A stretch of 64,000 nt of DNA, taken from assembly GCA_030549335.1 (NCBI GenBank), contig CM060186.1, forward strand, positions 23,241,189 through 23,305,188, read 5' to 3'. The stretch comes from Pontederia crassipes (taxonomy: Eukaryota > Streptophyta > Magnoliopsida > Commelinales > Pontederiaceae). Each line of letters starts with the position of its first letter. Within the stretch, counting starts at the first letter, position 1. Positions 31,709-44,953 of this stretch are shown in pieces. The position numbers were made by a program, and so were the translations under genes. The notes under the pieces are model-generated. The model ran no database searches and was not told where the DNA came from. It saw nothing but the letters and a program-made list of their open reading frames with translations.

Positions 31709-32622
31709 GTAAATTACACGGATGGTCCCCTAACTTTAGGTCAATATCTCAACGATTCCCCAACTATCTCAATGGAGTGAATAAACTTGGACAAGTTGCG
31801 CTAAGTTCTTCTATCCAACGGCACGCGCGAGCTTGCACAAGGGGCGAGCCCCCCTTTCTTCCTTGCGCACGATGTGGGGGAAAAAGGGGGGTCGGCGGCT
31901 CCCCCGTGCAAGCTCGTTGGTGCGTAGCTTTCACGGGGGTGCCGGCCCCCCTTTCTTTCTCGTGCGCGATAAGGGAGAAAAATCATAAGAGCATTAAATT
32001 GTGCATCTAGCCATGTTGGGAATAGAGAGGAAGAAAGAGCAGGTGCTCGCACAAGGGGCGCAGCGCCACTTTTTCTCCCTCATCGCGTGCGACGAAGAAA
32101 GGCCCCCTTGGCCACGAGCTTGCTCGAGGGGGGGGGGGGGGGGAGAGAAAAAGGAGGGTCAACGACCCCTCGCGAGCTCGCACGGGACGACATCAACCAC
32201 TGTCATTTTTTTATTTTATAACAATTTTATTATTTTATATTATGCCATGTCAGCAATATAATGGAGAAACTAAATTCACCAGTCAAGAGAATGATGCGTA
32301 CAAGAAAGATAAAGTTTGGGACAATCTACTTACAAATTTAAGCTAACCAAGGATGATTAATACAACTGATTAGCTGGGGTATGTCTTGGGATGCAGGGTG
32401 CTAGTATCCCCTAGTTCGATTCTCAGAATTGCCACCTTTGACCAAGGTATATCTTGTCGGTCGAGCATGAACATTAGATTAGTCGAGTGCTAGTAGTTTT
32501 TGACACTAATGAGACACTGATCATGACATAAAAAATTAAAATTGGAAGACCGTTGAGATATTAATTTAAAATTGTGAGACAATATGTGTAATTTAAAATT
32601 GCGGGATGATTTGCGTAATTTT
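31709..32622. mobile_element. Fold-back MITE, family A, second copy with an insert
   Basis: The left end GTAAATTACACGGATGGTCC and the right end GCGGGATGATTTGCGTAATTT match the family A element at 13720-14256. So do the right-arm blocks CCAGTCAAGAGAATGATG, ACAAGAAAGATAAAGTTT and AATTGGAAGACCGTTGA. The central part (31810-32190) is a different, GC-rich sequence with CGAGCTTGCACAAGGGGCG-type words in both orientations. The right arm is interrupted by the SINE-like insert at 32339-32527. Confidence 0.68.
32339..32527 (+). mobile_element. SINE-like insert with tRNA-type A and B boxes
   Basis: Compared with the family A copy at 13720-14256, the right arm here is interrupted exactly at ACAAATTTA/TTAAAATTGG. 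The extra sequence carries an A-box-like GATTAGCTGGGGT (32368-32380) and a B-box-like AGTTCGATTC (32413-32422) about 40 bp apart, the internal RNA polymerase III promoter of tRNA-derived SINEs. No clear target duplication or 3' tail was identified, so the class is an inference. Confidence 0.5.
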
Positions 32623-35600
32623 TTAAAATAGAGCTCATTAGTTGTATAAGAAAATATTTGGTAGGTTGATTTTATCATTATCTTAAATCAAATTTCCTCG
32701 TGATATTTAATGACAAAAATCCACATAGATATTTGTGAAAATCCTTCTGTTTTCCTGCATAAATTGGTGTAGAGCTGATGGGGCTGTAGACAGCATTGTG
32801 GTGGTGACACGGAAGAGGAAGAGACGTGACTATCTGGATATTTAAGGTGCCCACGCAATTGCTGTCGGATGCATTTATCGCATTAATGATACCTAAATTT
32901 TTTTATTATATTATTATATGTTATTCATGAAAAAAATATTATCCTAGCTATATACGCGGTTTAAAGATGACTCACGAAAAATTGAAAATTCAAAAGGGTC
33001 AAATCTACATTAAAAAATAACATATATAATAGAAAAGGAAAAAATTGATAGCACTATTATATTTCTATTAATTGTTATTTATTTTATAATGAATAATAAA
33101 TTAAAAGATTATTACTTAATCAAGTCGTCATCATCATGAATCGAAAAATAATTAAGGTACAATGTTGCTACAAACATTACTAAATAATAAATACAATTTA
33201 AAACAACTTTTGGGTACGGCTTAAAAGTTTGTGTCATGGCATTGTATCGAAATTTTTGATAGGGTAAATTGCTCAAATAACATTATTAGAGAAGTTACGA
33301 GATAAATAATATGTACCGTGATTATGATTGTTGAAGGAGAAGTGTAGGCTTACAAAAGTTGGATCAGGACCTGAAATATCTCACAAGAAATAATAAATTT
33401 TATTCTGAAAAAAATTAATATTCTTGATATATTTTCATTCTCTCTCTTATTTGATTTAAAAAGAATGAATCTTAAATGTATAATGCTCTATAATTAAAAT
33501 AATTTTTACAAATAGTTTACAATTATTATAATAATAAAAATTATAATATGTTAATATATATTTAAAATAATAAAAAATAAAAAATGGTGAAAAAAATGAA
33601 AAAGATAAAGAACATATGTATTATGTTATTTTAGAAGAATATAAATATTCTTCATTTGGAATTAAAAATAGTGATTTCGTGAATTTTTAAGAAAGTGAAG
33701 TTTGTCCAAGTTAATCATATTCTACATCACATTTGACTATATTCTAGAGAACCAAATGTTCCCAAAGAGTGAATTGGCACATTAAGTTTTTAAAATAAAT
33801 AATTCAAGCACATCCAAATTTTATATTGAGTAAAATAATACAAGGAAAGAGGGCAAAAAAAAAAAATGCAAACTAGAAACATTAAATTTGTTGACGAAGT
33901 TGACTCAAGATGTAAAATCCTAGAATTTTTAATTTAAATTAAACATTGATTCACGATTGAGAGCCTTAAAGAAAAATTAGATGTTCGAAAATTGAAAGAT
34001 CGGACGTCTAAACTAAAGTCTGATCTCATGCCTCAAGAAAGAGATGAAAGGACACTAATCTCACATTGGATTGTGATAACTTTTTGGTCGACTTTCACAT
34101 GAAGGATCAAGGGATGAAAGGACACCAATCTCACCTTTCAATCCCTATTTAATTCCACTCATATTATTTCCTCTCATTTGCACTCCATTTTCTCTCTCCC
34201 TTTACTTTTATGGTTCTTCAACTCCCTTGTTATGGGATGATTGAGAGACTAATCGAGAATGATTCGACCATGCGAGATGAAAGAAGGGAAATGAGGAATG
34301 ATAAAGAATGATTAAAAATGAAAGAACAATTGAAAGAATGACTAAAGATGTGTGTAACGAAAATTATTTTTTCGAACGTAGAGATATGATTAGGAATCTC
34401 TTTGATCTTCCTTGAAGTTAAGTTATGATTGATATTAATTATTCATGATGATGGTTGAGGATAGAGGATGAAACTAAATTTTAAATGACTATGTTTGACT
34501 TATAAGTCCTATTTATGATATTCATTTATTTTGGTTTCCCTATGATGGGATTTTATTGTTCCTAATCATATTTTGAACTTCTCAAAGTTGTTAACCATTA
34601 GTTTTTAATGGTTTGTGATGCTGAACTTGATGGTTTGATCCTAAATCGATTATTGATGATGCTTATGAAGATGCCTATGGAATGATGCATATGAAGTCTT
34701 CATTTATGCCTTAAATACTTTATGAGATCATGATGAACTTGTTGTGTTAAGGATTCTATAATGGATTCTTATTTTGTCTAATTTTATGATTTTAGAAAGG
34801 AAGTGTGGAAGCGAACTTATTAATGAATTAGTGCATTAAATAAATGAAGTTAGTTGTTTGGGTGATTTTATCCATATAATTGTTTTTTTTGAATTTTCAA
34901 TCGTAATATGATTTGTCAAGAATATTGTTGACCATGTAATAGGTTATATGAAACAATGAATTTGTACATAAGATTTTACTTCTCGACATTTGATCCAATC
35001 GAATCGATACTCAATATCTATATATAAGGATCCATGCATCACCTATTTCATATTATAATAACTCTTGGAGAAACAATTTATTGAAACTGGTGAATCTCCA
35101 ACACGATAACTATTAGGATTACTTATATACGATCACTTATTTGGATTTCTGATACATCTCATATTTATACTCTTACAAAATCAAAATAACATTTGATAGA
35201 ATCTTAATGTGTCATTTTTTTCCACCTCAAATACTCACCCGAACATTCTTATCACAATATCAACTTTCTTTTAGTTTTCTCCACACTTCACCAATGTCCT
35301 TTTTCACTTGACTTAAATCAACACAACAATCCTAGAGAAGACAACGTTACCTCAACTGTATTTGGTTCATTAACTCCACCCAACATGATAGAAACTTACA
35401 ATTGTACACGATCATAACATCAAAGTGACATGCTTTACTGAGTAGCTAAAGCCATTTTGGTTCTTATTCAACATTAACAATGCATATTATCTAACATGCA
35501 TAACTACACACCCATCTATGCTATCAACATGTTCACTAGTCATGATCAAGGTCAACATTTGCTACACACATCCACGCCCTAAGTTGTCTGTTTCCAAAGT

Positions 35601-37682
35601 TTGGATAAAGAATAACTAATAAATTCTATTTTATCATATAACATGGCATTATAATATGATAGGACAATTAGCATAATTGTAATATGCACATAAACGTCAT
35701 AGCTCAGGTCCATGCCCTATCATTGACATACAATTTGTAATCAATTTGCTATCGTTCAATTATATACAACAAGACATCATAAAGCTTTCTCATGCTACAC
35801 AATATGCTTGCATTTAATTATGCACTTAGTATGTACTCCTCATTTTGGATAACTATATCAATAATTTCATTTCACGAACATCATAATATAGCATTTAACA
35901 ATTTATTTTTCTTCAGGTGTATATTAGCCCTTACATTTTTTTAACATACACAGATATATATATATATATATATATCATTTTTGTTCAGAAATCAACTTCA
36001 TAGAAATATAATATATGCCTCAATCAACACATGCACAAACATAACAAGCAATTGCCCATTCTTATCCACACTTTGTGAATTGGACTTAATGCCTAAGCTC
36101 AGAAACTACAATTTGTAATGTCCAACTCCCTGTTAGGTGAACAAGGGGTGAAATCATAAAATAACTTCTTTAACTTTAAATTCAAATATTCAAAAGAAAA
36201 CCAACGTTCAAAATAAACTAAGTTTAGAAATATTAAAAAAATGGCAATGTCGTATGCATAAATTTACCCATTTGTATTCCATAAAAATAACATTGACAAT
36301 TTATAGTAAAAAAATAATAAGTGGGACTTAAGCCCAAAAGTCCAGATATCTTGAATTTAATTAGGCTCAAAACTTGTTGAGAAACATGAAAACCAACAAG
36401 CATATTGAATACTTCAACGAGGGTCTCATGCTAATATAAAAACCATGATAGGATCTTGCCCATATCATCTCCTTCATAAAACTTGGACCCTCCACTTCCA
36501 TCGTACATCTCATATCCAAATACTCTTGGGTCATAACTAAGAAACATATGTCTTAGATAACCGCATATGTATAATCAAAATCAAAGTGTCAAGAGCTCAG
36601 AATTTGAAAAGTAAAATGGCAAGTATCAAATGAAGAATACAACTAGCTCGTATGATCTCACACATTATTCATTTTTTCAATTATTGCCCATTTATTACTT
36701 TCCTGTAGTCATTAAAAGAAAAAGGGGTGAGCATGGTGAAAGATCAATGAGTTAAAAAACTACCACAAGTATTAAAAGAAATAATGGAGAGCCAACATAT
36801 TTTATTTTTTAAAAAAACAATTCATAATCTTTCCGTTCATTGAAAGAAAACACAATTCGATAACGATCACACAAATGAATGCTAAGAGTGCATATGTATG
36901 ACAAAATCATATACTAAATCACTTTCCTAACATAGGGTGGTTATTTTGATTTTGTCCCCTGTATCCCATTGACACAAGATGTTAAAGCGCTCCTCATATG
37001 CTATTAACACAAAGCTTGCTATCATTTCCTTCTATCCCTTGTATCCCATTGACACATGATAATTATTCTAATTCCATTCTTCGTATCACTATACTGACAT
37101 AAAGTGTTAAACTTACTCTTCGTATCACAATTGTCACAACCCCTACTTAAACCATGATTTAAACAAGACTTCGCAACTCATTATGGATAATAAAATAATA
37201 TTACAAAAGATTACAAAAATGTGATGATTTTTTAATAACATAAGAAATATAAATATTAATAAGCATATGACACAATTTATGGTCATTCAGAGCAGACCAA
37301 TACTCTTTAAGTTTTACACTTCATGAAATGACTTCGTCTTCTTATAAGATAAAAAATAACACATAATACACATAACACACTCTCTCAACATCCTAATAAA
37401 AGGATACAAGAGTAACAACTCCCCTCAATATCTTTACGTCAAAGGAGTTAAATCCTACTAGGATTACAAGCTCACGCAATTCAAGTAGCTATACTATTCC
37501 AAAAAATATTAGAAACAACATAGTTAGACGAAATAGATTAGTAAGCTAATAACTCATAACTTATGTGTTACCATCTTATCAATTTGGAGAGACATGACAA
37601 GGCATGCAATAATCATAATATCAATAACAAATATTTTCATAAATTTGACAATTGCATGTACAATCTCCTAATCAAAAGCATA
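32623..37682. other. 5 kb AT-rich region without a recognisable gene
   Basis: No ORF with recognisable content occurs. A short direct repeat (GATGAAAGGACACYAATCTC) is at 34045 and 34102, and a short (TA)n run near 35952. From about 37130 (TGTCACAACCCC) onward the sequence resembles the start of a gypsy-type LTR that may continue after the copia insertions. That continuity is a guess. Confidence 0.4.
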
Positions 37683-38122
37683 TGTTGGGATATGCCCTTT
37701 TGGGCATTGGGCCGCGCGTGCGCGCATTCCACTCGCACAACCGCGTGCATGACGTGCGCGCGGAGTGCACGATCACGCACGGAGCGCACGATCACACGCT
37801 GATCTCACGCCACGAGAAACATTGGTTGAGGCAACACATCATGACGCGCGATGGACGCATGTGATGCATTTTGTTTAACTTCTCGCCCAAGTCTTCCTCC
37901 CCTATAAAAGGGGACCCATACCAAAGGTCCCAAACACATTTTCGTAGAGGTTCTTCCAGAGGTACTTGTGCTGTAACAAAGAGTTTCATTCCCCTAAGGT
38001 TCGGTTTCCATTCTCGAGATGCAAGTGCGTTCGTCTAGAGTTCATGAAAGAGGCCCGACGATCCGCTTCCGCTCCAAGAGGTATTCCACAACCTCTGAGT
38101 TATATTTGTTATAAATCCTACA
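37683..38122 (+). repeat. Copia A 5' LTR
   Basis: Begins TGTTGGGATATGCCC and ends AAATCCTACA, immediately before the primer site. It contains a TATA box (CCTATAAAAGGGGA, about 37901) and a GCGC-rich outer part. The 3' LTR at 44393-44801 is clearly the same sequence with substitutions and small indels (440 versus 409 bp). Confidence 0.93.
37903..37909 (+). promoter_or_regulatory. TATA box of the copia A LTR
   Basis: TATAAAA within CCCCTATAAAAGGGG, conserved in the 3' LTR copy (CCTATAAAAGAGG, about 44620). Confidence 0.7.
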
Positions 38123-38123
38123 A

Positions 38124-38135
38124 TGGTATTAGAGC
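38124..38135 (+). other. Copia A primer-binding site (tRNA-iMet)
   Basis: TGGTATTAGAGC one base after the LTR end; the usual copia site complementary to initiator tRNA-Met is TGGTATCAGAGC, so there is one C-to-T change. Confidence 0.85.
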
Positions 38136-39592
38136 TTTTTCAGTTTTTTCTCGAACTCGTGATTGCACCGAAAAAATAATATTTGTTATTATTTTTGGGA
38201 TCTGCACATCTCGGTTGTATGACCACAACTGAGGGACAAAGTGGACTTTGTCATCACAAATATATTATGGATGAACCTAGACTATAATATATTTTTTCAG
38301 ATTTATTTTAATATTTTTGGTGAATATTTCAGCTTTGTTTTATTTTGCATATGTTGCAGCAAAAAAAATAACAAAAAATAAAAAGCAAACTGTTCCAACA
38401 AGTACAAGCTTCGCTGGAAGGCGCAGTTTGAGTGCAAAGGTGCAGAGTCCCATAACCAATTTCTTTTATTTTTCTGATTGTTGCCAAAATTTTAAAATAA
38501 ACTGAAAATAGAAAATGTCTATTATAAAACCTCAAAAACTTAGGAAAAATATGTTTTTTCCTTGGAAATTTTTATGAAATATTGCATGCAATTTAATGTT
38601 ATTATAAGAAAATCTTTTGTTGATTTGGTGCATTAGTTAAATGATTAGATTTGCATGTCAATTACAATAATTCCTGATAATTAATAAATGTGTTATCATG
38701 TATGAAATAAATATTTTTATTTATGTATGTCAGAATGATATTTATTGCTGTGATATAAATTTTGACTATGTATTAAAATTATGAATTTGAATTTAAAATT
38801 GGTATGTCCAATTTTGTTAAGGATGATAACTTGCCTAGAGTTTCAAATCGATTTGAAATTGAATAAATTAAAATTAATTCCTTTTGTGAGAATTAATTAA
38901 CATGGCAATATTACCTTTGGCTATGTGCTGAAATTCATGTTTCATGCAAGCCTATAATAAAAATAATTAGTTGGTCTAATTATACAAACTATAGGTAATT
39001 AAAGAATACATAAAACATAGGTAGTTCTTTTGTAGGACTAAGGCACTTTGAAATTCAAATATTGTCACAATAACCAATGCCTTTCTGTTGAGTGGTGTGT
39101 GACCCGAAATACATGTCTAGAAAGATTCCGAGGAATTGGATTGGTGCATGGTCAATGCAGTCTCCAGAAAAAGGGTTGATATGTGACAGTTGTAGCACAA
39201 TTTCTGATGTGATGTCGAGGCAAAGGATAGTGCGCAGTTATTTAATTAACACCCATCGGGGAAGAGCCCCCATTGCACTAGTCCTGATTGTCCTGGCCAT
39301 ATTAGAAATAATTTGTTGTACCACACAAAATGAATTTTGATGATTTTGAATTATAAGTTGATTCAAAATGTAGAGTAGAAATTTTGAATTTTGTGTTGAT
39401 TCAAAAGTCAAACATTTAGATTAATTTGTCGCATTGTTAAAATAATGAAATGATAATGTTTCGTGGAGATAGTGGGAGATGAGTGGGAGTTTAACAGCCT
39501 CTCGATGTCACTACTTCATGAATATTGTTATTTCATTATTTATATTGTTTGCGGACAAATTATAACATGCATAATCGTGGCCAAACTAGACT

Positions 39593-40440
39593 ATGGGCTC
39601 CAAAATAATAATTGCTGACTTGAACAAGATTGAATAGCTTAATGATGATAATTATGATATTTGGCACCACAAGATCCAATATCTCTTAGAAGAACAAGAG
39701 ACCATTAGCCATGTTGTCAATGAACTTGCACTTGGAAACAATGCTCATCGCTAGAGGAACATGGAAGCATATCAGGTCTGGGCTAAGAAGAATCAAACTG
39801 CTTGTATTATGTTGCTGAGCACGATGAATAATTCCCTTTTGTGCGAATTCGAAGTCTATAAGACAACATTTGAAATGTGGACGACTCACAATAAGTATGG
39901 GTTACAATGACTACCAAGCGCCGGATGCTCATGGTCAAATTTGACTCTTATCGGAAGCGATCAAATCATACGATGAGAGAGCATCTCCAGGAGATGTCTA
40001 ACATGATCTGTGAACTCAAAAGTGCGGGACAAGTGCTCGATGATGAGCAACAGGTGCAGGCTCTGATCTGCTATCTTCCTAAAAGTCGAGAACACATGCG
40101 TTGTAACTTGATGCACAACGAAAGTATTAAAACTTTTGACCAAGCTGCTCGCCACATTGAAATGGAGGATGAGGCACTTTAAGCCATGAATGAATCCTCT
40201 GAAGTATTAATTGCTAACAATGGTGGACAAAGAGCTGGTTGTCAATCCAAGAGAAAAAGTTCGCATAAGTTGCAACCAAATAAAAATGATGGAGATGCTG
40301 GACACAAGAAAGCCCAAGGTCACCAGCGCAAATGTGGAAAACGTGGCGGCAAAGCAGACATGAACAAAGTAAAATACTACAATTGTAGCAAACGTGGTCA
40401 CTTTGCTCGTGATTGCACTGAGTCTAAGAAGGTTTGTCCA
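39593..40440 (+). pseudogene. Copia A gag remnant
   Basis: From an ATG at 39593 the frame shows the copia gag pattern (DNYDIWHHKIQYLLEEQE, VWAKKNQTACIMLLSTM). After a shift it continues with KFDSYRKRSNHTMREHLQEM and ALICYLPKSREHMRCNL, then a basic stretch. The zinc knuckle at about 40372-40420 reads YYNCSKRGHFARDC: the first Cys of CX2CX4HX4C is Tyr, so metal binding would be lost. Stops at several points (near 39634, 39750, 39908 and 40180) confirm decay. Confidence 0.85.
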
Positions 40441-43395
40441 TAATTCTTTTGCTTATGTCTCTAGTTGTGCTTTAATTGTTGAAACTCATCATTCGTGGAT
40501 TGCAGATTCGGGAGCCACCGACCATGTAGCAAGAGATCGCAGGTTCTTCGTGGAATTTCACCGAATAAGTGCGGGGAGAAAATGGATTTATTTTGGAAAT
40601 AATGAAAGAGTTGAAGTTAAGGGCATTGGAATATGCATGCTCCAGCTTTTAGACGTAATTTACTTTCCGTGTCAGCATTAGACAAGATTGGTTATGTAAT
40701 AAGTTTCCAGAGGAAACAAATGACAATATGTCTTGACAATGTTCTTTTATACAATGGTTTTCTCAATAATGATTTCTATATTTTAAATATAACATCTGTT
40801 GCTAATAGTTATTCTTTTATATCATCTGTTAATGTGAATGAAAGTGCCAACCTTTGGCATGCCAGACTAGGACATATTGGTCAAGATCAAATGAATACAC
40901 TTGCTAGAGAAGGCCTCTTGGGATCTCTCGCAAAAGTTGATATTTCAATCTGTGAGGAATGTCCAGTTGACAAGAAAACAAGAACACCGTTTGAGAAGGA
41001 AAAATGCGCCGGGTACCCATTATAATTAATCCATTCAGACATATGTGGTCTGATGAATGTTCACGCAAGACATGAATTTTTTTATTTCATCACATTTATA
41101 GATGATTATTCAACGTTATGGTGTTGTATACTTGATTTTTCGCATATCTCTCTGACTTACTTAAAAAGTTATATGATGAAAAGGGTATAGTTAGAAAACT
41201 AACAGTACCAAGAACTCCACAACAAAATGGTACACCTTATTTGATATGGTTCGATCCATGATGACACAAGTTAATCTTCCAATTTTGTATTGGGGAGATG
41301 CACTATTAATGCCTATATTTTAAACTATATACCATCGAAATTCGTTCCTACCGCTCCTTATGAACTTTGGACAAGTCAAAAGCCTAACCTTAGCTATTTG
41401 CGCCTTTGGGCTTGCGCAACCTATGTTCTAAACAACTCTCATAAGTATGGAAAGTTGGGTCCAAGAGATAGAAATATATCTTTATAAGATATTGTGACTC
41501 CTCTAATGGCCATGTATTCATATGTCAAATAAAAGATGGTACGATAACGTAAATCAAAAGTAGAGATGTGATATTTATGGAGAATGAGTTTCCTAAGCAA
41601 GGCAAGATAGACAAGAGACCTCTTCTAGATGAAGAAGATCTTGAGTTGGCGAAAAAAGAGGATCAACCTGTTGAGGAGTTCGTCTTTCTGTGTCCCACAA
41701 CTTGATCCGAGGGGAAGAAATTTGCAACCATCAACTGACCAACCTGAAAATTCTCTTCAACGGACTACTGGAAAATATGTTCCGCGCCGATGATTTGAAA
41801 TCGAAGGACTGCATGAACATGGGCCACATGAGACCCACATAGTAAGCCTGGAAGATAAACTTAAGCCCAAATATGTCATAGAGCTCTCTTGTCTCCTGCT
41901 AAGGAAGAATGGATTAAGGCAATGGAGGAAGAGTCAGATTCATGCAGAAAATTCAAGTCTGGGATGGTTGATCTCTCGCCAGGCTGTAAGGAAATTAGGA
42001 ACAAATGGGTTTTCAAAATTAAACGTGGCATGGATGGATCAATAAAAAGATATAAAACCCGCTTAGTGGCGAAAGGTTTCACCCAAACAGCGGGTGTTGA
42101 CTATAAAGAAACTTTTGCACCTATTGTAAAGTTAGTTTCGATTTACCTAATTTAGTCATAGTCGCACATATGAATTTAGAATTACATCAAATGGATGTAA
42201 AAAATGCAATTCTCACTGGAGAACTAGATAAGGAAATTTACATGAAGCAACCTCAAGACTTCGTTGTAAAAAAAGGGGAGCACAAAATTTGTAGGCTGCA
42301 TCGGTCCATTCATGGACTCAAATAATCATCTAGATAGTGGTACCTTAAATTTAACATGATTGATGAAGACCACTGCGTGTATGTTCACAAGTCCGAGGAT
42401 ATTTTGCTATCGTGATGTTATATGTGGATGACATTCTAATAACTGGAAATAATAAAGATTTTGTCATTACCATTAAGCAATGATTGTCCTCCATGTTTGA
42501 GATGAAGGACATGGGTGAAGTAGCCTACATACTGGGTGTGAAAATCTAACGTGACAGTTCCAAACGACTCCTTCCTTTGTCGCAAGAATCATACATAAAA
42601 AAAGTTTTGGAATGATTTCGTATGGATGGCTGTAAACTCATTGACACTCCTATTATGAAAGGTAAGGTTTTAAGCTTGGACATGTGCCCTAAAACTCTAG
42701 AGGAACAAAAGGAAATATCCAATGTTCCCTATGCGAGTGTGGTCAACAGGCTGATGTACGCTATGATGTGTACTCAGCGGGACATATGTTTTGCCTTGGG
42801 TCTAGTTATTTGATATCAAGCTAATTCAAAATGCCAACATTGGAAGGCGGTGAAGAGAATCATGAGATACCTCAAGGGTACTGCAGATCTTGCACTATGC
42901 TATCATGGAAGAAGTCTACGATTTATTGGATTCACCGATGCTGATTGGGCTGGTGACGTTGATGAATGAAAATTCACCTTCGGATATACTTTCTTGCTCA
43001 GCAACGGTGCTGTTACTTGGAGTAGTAAGAAACGAGATTGTGTGACACTATCAACTATGGAGGCAGAATTCATAGCTTATTCAGTGGTAGTACAAGAGAC
43101 CTTATGGCTTAAAAGATTATTTCAAAACCTGGGGATTTATGAAAATGCAATGAAGAAGATGATCGTTCACTATGACAATCAATCAACCATTGCTTATGTG
43201 AAGGATGAGAAATATCATTGCAAGGGAAAATATATCAACACAAAGTACAAATTTGTATGAATCCAAGAAGTCAAAGATGATATCTCAGTTGAGTACATAT
43301 CAACACACAAAATGGTTACTGATCCGTTCACCAAACCACTGCTAAGAGAGGCATTTTTGAGACATGTAAATGCCTTAAGGCTGCAGAGATTATAA
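40441..43395 (+). pseudogene. Copia A pol remnant (protease, integrase, RT, RNase H)
   Basis: Protease: WIADSGATDHVARD near 40497, with the catalytic DSGA. Gag-pre-integrase: LWHARLGHIGQDQMNTLA near 40852. Integrase: SDICGL and FIDDYST near 41035-41115, followed at once by a TPQQNGT motif near 41212; most of the core, with the second Asp and the catalytic Glu, is missing. Reverse transcriptase: [19 protein letters not shown] near 42000, [18 protein letters not shown], and the active-site YVDD at 42421-42432, in several frames. RNase H: FTDADWAGD, then STMEAEFIAYS and DNQSTI, ending at a stop at 43395. Confidence 0.9.
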
Positions 43396-44376
43396 ATGTA
43401 ATGATGTATTCAAATTTTCAATGAATAAAAGATTATTTTTCTTTGATAAATTCATTGTTGTTATGCATGTGAAAAGTATGTCGATCAGGCCTAGATTTGT
43501 TCACTCACACGAACAAATGCTTTTGGTGCTAATGAAGATAGCGAGCGGAATGAACTATGTGAATTATGGTGTGATTCTTAAGATATGAGGTTTAGTAACT
43601 AAATGTCGCCTGATTAAAAGAGAGAGGGCAGATACGAGATTCAAATTTGGCTCTATTGGATAGCGTGCAATTTGAAAACTCGGATTAGGCGCTAAAAAGT
43701 AGCGACTGGACTTAAGTCTGTGCGGTATACAATTTAAACATGATATACGCCCCTTCGGTGAGAGTTTCCACCGTAATACTTATGTTTAGTATCAAGTATG
43801 CAAAGTCAATCTAGAGACATGATGAATTGATTAGTTCAATGGTCATCATGGTGTGAGTCTTTGGCATATGTTTCATTTGCACGTGCCCTTAGACTCTTGG
43901 CTATGTCTTAAGGAAGGAATTAGTGATTGCTACTTTAGCGGGCTACTCAAAGGTGAAAAACAAAGTAGCTTGTCGAGCCACGTTTAGGAAAGTAGCTAGT
44001 TCACTATTAAAAGACATGAGGGCGAGAGAAAGAATTGTTATGAGCTGCATAAACTTTCACGTACAATTGACCAACTATTTTTCTTATGTTAAAAATATAG
44101 TGCACGTGAAAAATAGTTACCGCGGAGCAAGATATATGTTGTCTTGACTGTGCTGTAGGACAGATCTAGGACATAATGAGTTATATTATTTGAGCATTTG
44201 TTGGCTCATGTGTGAGCTATCATGAATACCTAACGGGCATGACATACACTCTAAAGATAGTGAACAATTGAATCTTAATAAATATCTTTCTAGCTCCTAT
44301 AAAGAAGCGTGCTTGTACTTATAGGACGCACGTCACATTTATCAATTCTGGACGAACGAAAGTATAATGCCCAATG
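43396..44376. other. Copia A 3' non-coding region
   Basis: About 1 kb between the RNase H stop and the polypurine tract. The ORFs here are short and unrecognised. Its length is common in some plant copia lineages. Confidence 0.6.
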
Positions 44377-44392
44377 CGGGCAAGTGGGAGAT
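44377..44392 (+). other. Copia A polypurine tract
   Basis: GCGGGCAAGTGGGAGAT directly precedes the 3' LTR start (TGTTGGGATATG), the standard plus-strand primer position in copia elements. Confidence 0.85.
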
Positions 44393-44801
44393 TGTTGGGA
44401 TATGCCCTTTTGGACATTTGGTCGCGCGGAGCGCGCGCATGATGCGCGGACATCTCGCGAAGTGCACGGGGCACGCTGACCGCACATGGAGCGCGCGATC
44501 ACGTGCACAGAGCGCACTGATCTTGCGCCGCGAGAAACGTGGGTTGAAGCGACATGTCATTATGCGCGATGGACGCGCGTGATGCATTCTGCCTAACTTT
44601 TCGCCAAAGTCTTTCTCCCCTATAAAAGAGGACCCATACTAGAGGTCCCAAACACACTTTCGTAGAGATTCCCCGAGGTTCAGTTTTCAATACCGAGGTG
44701 CAAGTGCATTCATCTAGAGTTCATGGAAAATTCCCGATGATCTGCTTCGCTGTGAGAGGTATTCTGCAACATCTAATTTATATTTGTTATAAATCCTATC
44801 A
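44393..44801 (+). repeat. Copia A 3' LTR
   Basis: Starts TGTTGGGATATGCCC and ends AAATCCTATCA; homologous to the 5' LTR with scattered substitutions and a net loss of about 31 bp, mainly in the middle part after the TATA box. Confidence 0.92.
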
Positions 44802-44953
44802 TTTAAACATATCTAACATAACAAATATATGTATGCATATGCAACATTCGCATATCAATGAACGGATCACCATCTGGCCAATTTATATAATTAGTAGGCA
44901 GATTCTAGTAGTGGCTCACAATGTGATTAGCGATGTAGCACTTAGCTCCATTT
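44802..44953. other. Spacer between the two copia elements
   Basis: A 152-bp remnant of the sequence into which the copia elements inserted. It contains GATGTAGCACTTAGCTCCA at its right end; the same words recur beyond copia B near 48782 and 48894. Confidence 0.6.

Larger units (their letters stand above)
37683..44801 (+). mobile_element. Ty1/copia retrotransposon A, degenerate, 7.1 kb
   Basis: Two LTRs flank, in order, a tRNA-iMet primer site, a 1.47 kb non-coding leader, gag, protease, integrase, reverse transcriptase and RNase H, a 1 kb non-coding 3' region and a polypurine tract. Integrase before reverse transcriptase is the copia order. Many stops, frameshifts and small deletions mean it cannot move by itself. 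I could not find a matching target duplication (GCATA before, TTTAA after), so one edge may have been altered. The copia lineage cannot be settled by eye. Confidence 0.92.

Noticed and set aside
31777..32261. ORFs in GC-rich DNA on both strands
   Set aside because: They belong to the GC core of the fold-back element; no recognisable domain.
37678..44806. Target duplication of copia A
   Set aside because: GCATA on the left and TTTAA on the right do not match, and shifting the edges by a base does not help.
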